A stretch of 6,297 bases of DNA from Methanobacteriota archaeon (GTDB lineage Archaea; Halobacteriota; Methanosarcinia; Methanosarcinales; Methanosarcinaceae): assembly GCA_030837265.1 (NCBI GenBank), contig JAUPKV010000339.1:1-6297 (forward strand). Direction: 5' to 3'. Positions 4,889 to 6,297 of the stretch are shown here, piece after piece. A program made the position numbers and the translations under genes. A model generated the notes under the pieces. That model was not told the origin of the DNA. It saw only the letters and a program-made list of their open reading frames with translations, and ran no database searches. Position 1 is the first letter of the stretch, and each line of letters opens with the position of its first letter.

Positions 4889-5979
4889 GCAGTATACAGG
4901 AGCAAATACAGGAAGTCGAAGACGAAATCCGGAAGACGGTGTACAACAAGGCAACTTCCCACCACATAGGCAGGTTAAAAGCCAAGATAGCTCGCCTGCG
5001 AGACGAGGTGGAAAAGAAAGCCTCGGCAAAGGGTGGAGGGGAAGGGTATTCGGTTAGAAAATCGGGAGATGGAACTGTGACCCTTGTGGGTTTTCCATCA
5101 GTAGGAAAATCCACGCTTTTGAACAAACTCACGGACGCTAAGTCCGCAGTGGCCTCATATGAATTTACCACAGTTACAGTTGTACCGGGAGTGCTGGAGC
5201 ATAAAGGAGCGACAATTCAATTCCTGGACGTACCAGGGCTTGTTAAAGGTGCTTCTTCCGGACGTGGGCGTGGAAAAGAGGTCATTTCAGTAATCCGGAA
5301 CTCAGATATGGTTATTTTTTTGCTCGATGTCTTCCAGCCCAAACATTACGAAGTACTCATGGATGAGCTTTACCAGGCTGGAATCCGTGTGGATGAAGAG
5401 CCTCCTGATGTGGTCATAAAGAAAAAAGACAGGGGCGGAATAGAGATTAATTCGACTGTCGAGCTGGACCTTGACGAGGATACTATCAAGGCGGTCCTGG
5501 ATGAATATAAGATTCATAATGCCAATATACTTATAAGAGAAAATATCACAGTTGATCAGCTTATTGATATAGTGCTAAATAATCGGAGTTATGTCAGATC
5601 TATAATAGCTGTTAATAAGGTTGACCTTGCATATCCGCAGCTCATAGAAGAATGCAAGGAAATATACCCAAATTCAATTTTCATTTCAGCTCATGAAGGT
5701 TTCAATATTGAGACCTTAAAAGATGCCATATATGATCGCCTGGGTTTCATTCGTGTCTATTTGAAACCGCAAGGCCAGCCCGCAGATATGGAAGAACCCC
5801 TGATAGTGATGAGTGGAACCAATATAGGTCAGATATGTGACCGCTTGCATAGAGATTTTCGCAGAAAATTCCGCTATGCTCATATATGGGGGGCGTCCGC
5901 AAAACATCCCGGACAAAGGGTAGGCATCGACCACAAAATGCAGGATGAAGATATCCTTACGGTTATCATTCAAAAATAA
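4885..5979 (+). CDS. drg: DRG-family GTP-binding protein (Obg-HflX superfamily)
   Basis: This 364-residue cytoplasmic GTPase belongs to the developmentally regulated GTP-binding (DRG/Rbg) family, which is conserved in archaea and eukaryotes and linked to translating ribosomes. The N-terminal helical region (1-50) has the typical YNKATSHHIGRLKAKIARLR. The GTPase motifs are complete: G1 GFPSVGKST (69-77), the G2 region YEFTTVTVVPG (92-102), G3 DVPG (115-118), G4 NKVD (244-247) and G5 SAH (268-270). GRGRG (126-130) is the glycine-rich switch segment of the family. An S5D2L insertion lies at about 175-235 inside the G domain, and a C-terminal TGS domain at about 288-363 ends in DEDILTVIIQK. Length and order match the family, so the gene is intact. 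The start fits the family N-terminus. It is transcribed alone and is convergent with the partial gene downstream. Confidence 0.97.
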   Translation: MSSIQEQIQEVEDEIRKTVYNKATSHHIGRLKAKIARLRDEVEKKASAKGGGEGYSVRKSGDGTVTLVGFPSVGKSTLLNKLTDAKSAVASYEFTTVTVVPGVLEHKGATIQFLDVPGLVKGASSGRGRGKEVISVIRNSDMVIFLLDVFQPKHYEVLMDELYQAGIRVDEEPPDVVIKKKDRGGIEINSTVELDLDEDTIKAVLDEYKIHNANILIRENITVDQLIDIVLNNRSYVRSIIAVNKVDLAYPQLIEECKEIYPNSIFISAHEGFNIETLKDAIYDRLGFIRVYLKPQGQPADMEEPLIVMSGTNIGQICDRLHRDFRRKFRYAHIWGASAKHPGQRVGIDHKMQDEDILTVIIQK

Positions 5980-6063
5980 ACTGAAGTCAATTCTCGTAAT
6001 TAAAGGGGTATTGGGAAGCGAAAAGATAACAAAAAACCTCCGCATCCCTTGCTATTTTTGAAT

Positions 6064-6083
6064 AAAGACTCTAAGGTCTTTTT
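6064..6083. terminator. Hairpin with T tract between convergent genes
   Basis: AAAGACT, a CTAA loop and GGTCTTT form a 7-bp stem with one T-G pair, followed by further T residues on the plus strand (T5 at 6079-6083). It lies 84 bp after the GTPase stop and 30 bp beyond the 3' end of the opposing partial gene. The mirror sequence is also T-rich on the minus strand, so it could end transcripts from both sides. Confidence 0.55.
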
Positions 6084-6113
6084 AATTATTACCGGAATCC
6101 TGTCTCAATCATA

Positions 6114-6297
6114 TCAATCAAAAGCCTGTACCGCTTCAGATGGATCTGAGAATACGCTCTGCTCCCTGTTATCTTCGGAGTTCATGGAGCTCTTAGACTC
6201 AACTTCTTCCTCAAATTCGGCTGCACACTCAGCAGGACTCTTTCGGCGAGCACTTTCAGGCAATTTACAGGAAATATCGATCTTTTCTATAATTCCG
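6114..6297 (-). CDS. C-terminal end of an acidic protein of unknown function (partial)
   Basis: The frame enters from the right edge of the window and gives 60 residues before TGA (6114-6116): GIIEKIDISCKLPESARRK, then SPAECAAEFEEEVESKS, then SMNSEDNREQSVFSDPSEA and VQAFD. The end is rich in glutamate, aspartate and serine and low in hydrophobic residues, as in a disordered C-terminal tail. Codon choice looks like that of the neighbouring genes, and no stop interrupts the frame. I cannot identify the family from this tail; the catalytic or folded part would lie outside the window. It is convergent with the GTPase gene. Confidence 0.6.
   Translation of the reverse strand, partial: GIIEKIDISCKLPESARRKSPAECAAEFEEEVESKSSMNSEDNREQSVFSDPSEAVQAFD

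Noticed and set aside
5716..6045. 109-codon minus-strand ORF over the end of the GTPase gene
   Set aside because: It is antisense to the conserved TGS domain of the GTPase and has no recognisable content.

Overview
The window looks like a chromosomal segment of a methanogenic archaeon of the Methanosarcina type. Several things point there: a 101-residue MscL of the short archaeal form, a DRG-family GTPase, a secreted right-handed beta-helix protein of the kind common in that genus, Shine-Dalgarno (SD) motifs that pair with an archaeal 16S tail (GGTGAT, GAGGTGAT), TATA boxes instead of bacterial -35/-10 pairs, and long AT-rich intergenic stretches. None of the six main reading frames ends in TAG, which fits a genome that keeps amber codons rare. 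The genus is an inference; no rRNA or other marker is present.

Layout. 92-397 (+): mscL, an osmotic safety valve. 398-1633: more than 1.2 kb without a clear full-length gene. It holds a 55-codon minus-strand ORF (518-685) whose reading continues past its stop in another frame, and a cysteine-rich, interrupted minus-strand coding relic (about 973-1337). 1634-2095 (+): a membrane-anchored or exported protein of unknown function. 2298-3008 (+): a classical short-chain dehydrogenase/reductase with its own TATA box. 3009-3245: four tandem 16-bp repeats and a 9-bp inverted repeat that probably ends the opposing gene. 3246-4121 (-): a secreted beta-helix protein. 4190-4359 (+): a small ORF that appears to be broken by a 14-bp tandem duplication. 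4360-4884: a very AT-rich stretch ending in a TATA box, a leader and a 22-codon upstream ORF. 4885-5979 (+): a complete DRG/Obg-family GTPase. 6064-6083: a terminator-like hairpin. 6114-6297 (-): the C-terminal end of an acidic protein that runs off the window.

The genes do not form an operon. They stand alone or in convergent pairs, each with its own apparent promoter, and share no evident pathway. The housekeeping parts are the mechanosensitive channel and the ribosome-associated GTPase. The dehydrogenase and beta-helix protein are accessory functions. The rest is decayed or lineage-specific sequence. I saw no CRISPR array, transposase, phage gene, tRNA or rRNA. The most unusual items are the duplication-broken small ORF, the cysteine-rich relic, the 16-bp tandem repeat block and the upstream ORF overlapping the GTPase start.
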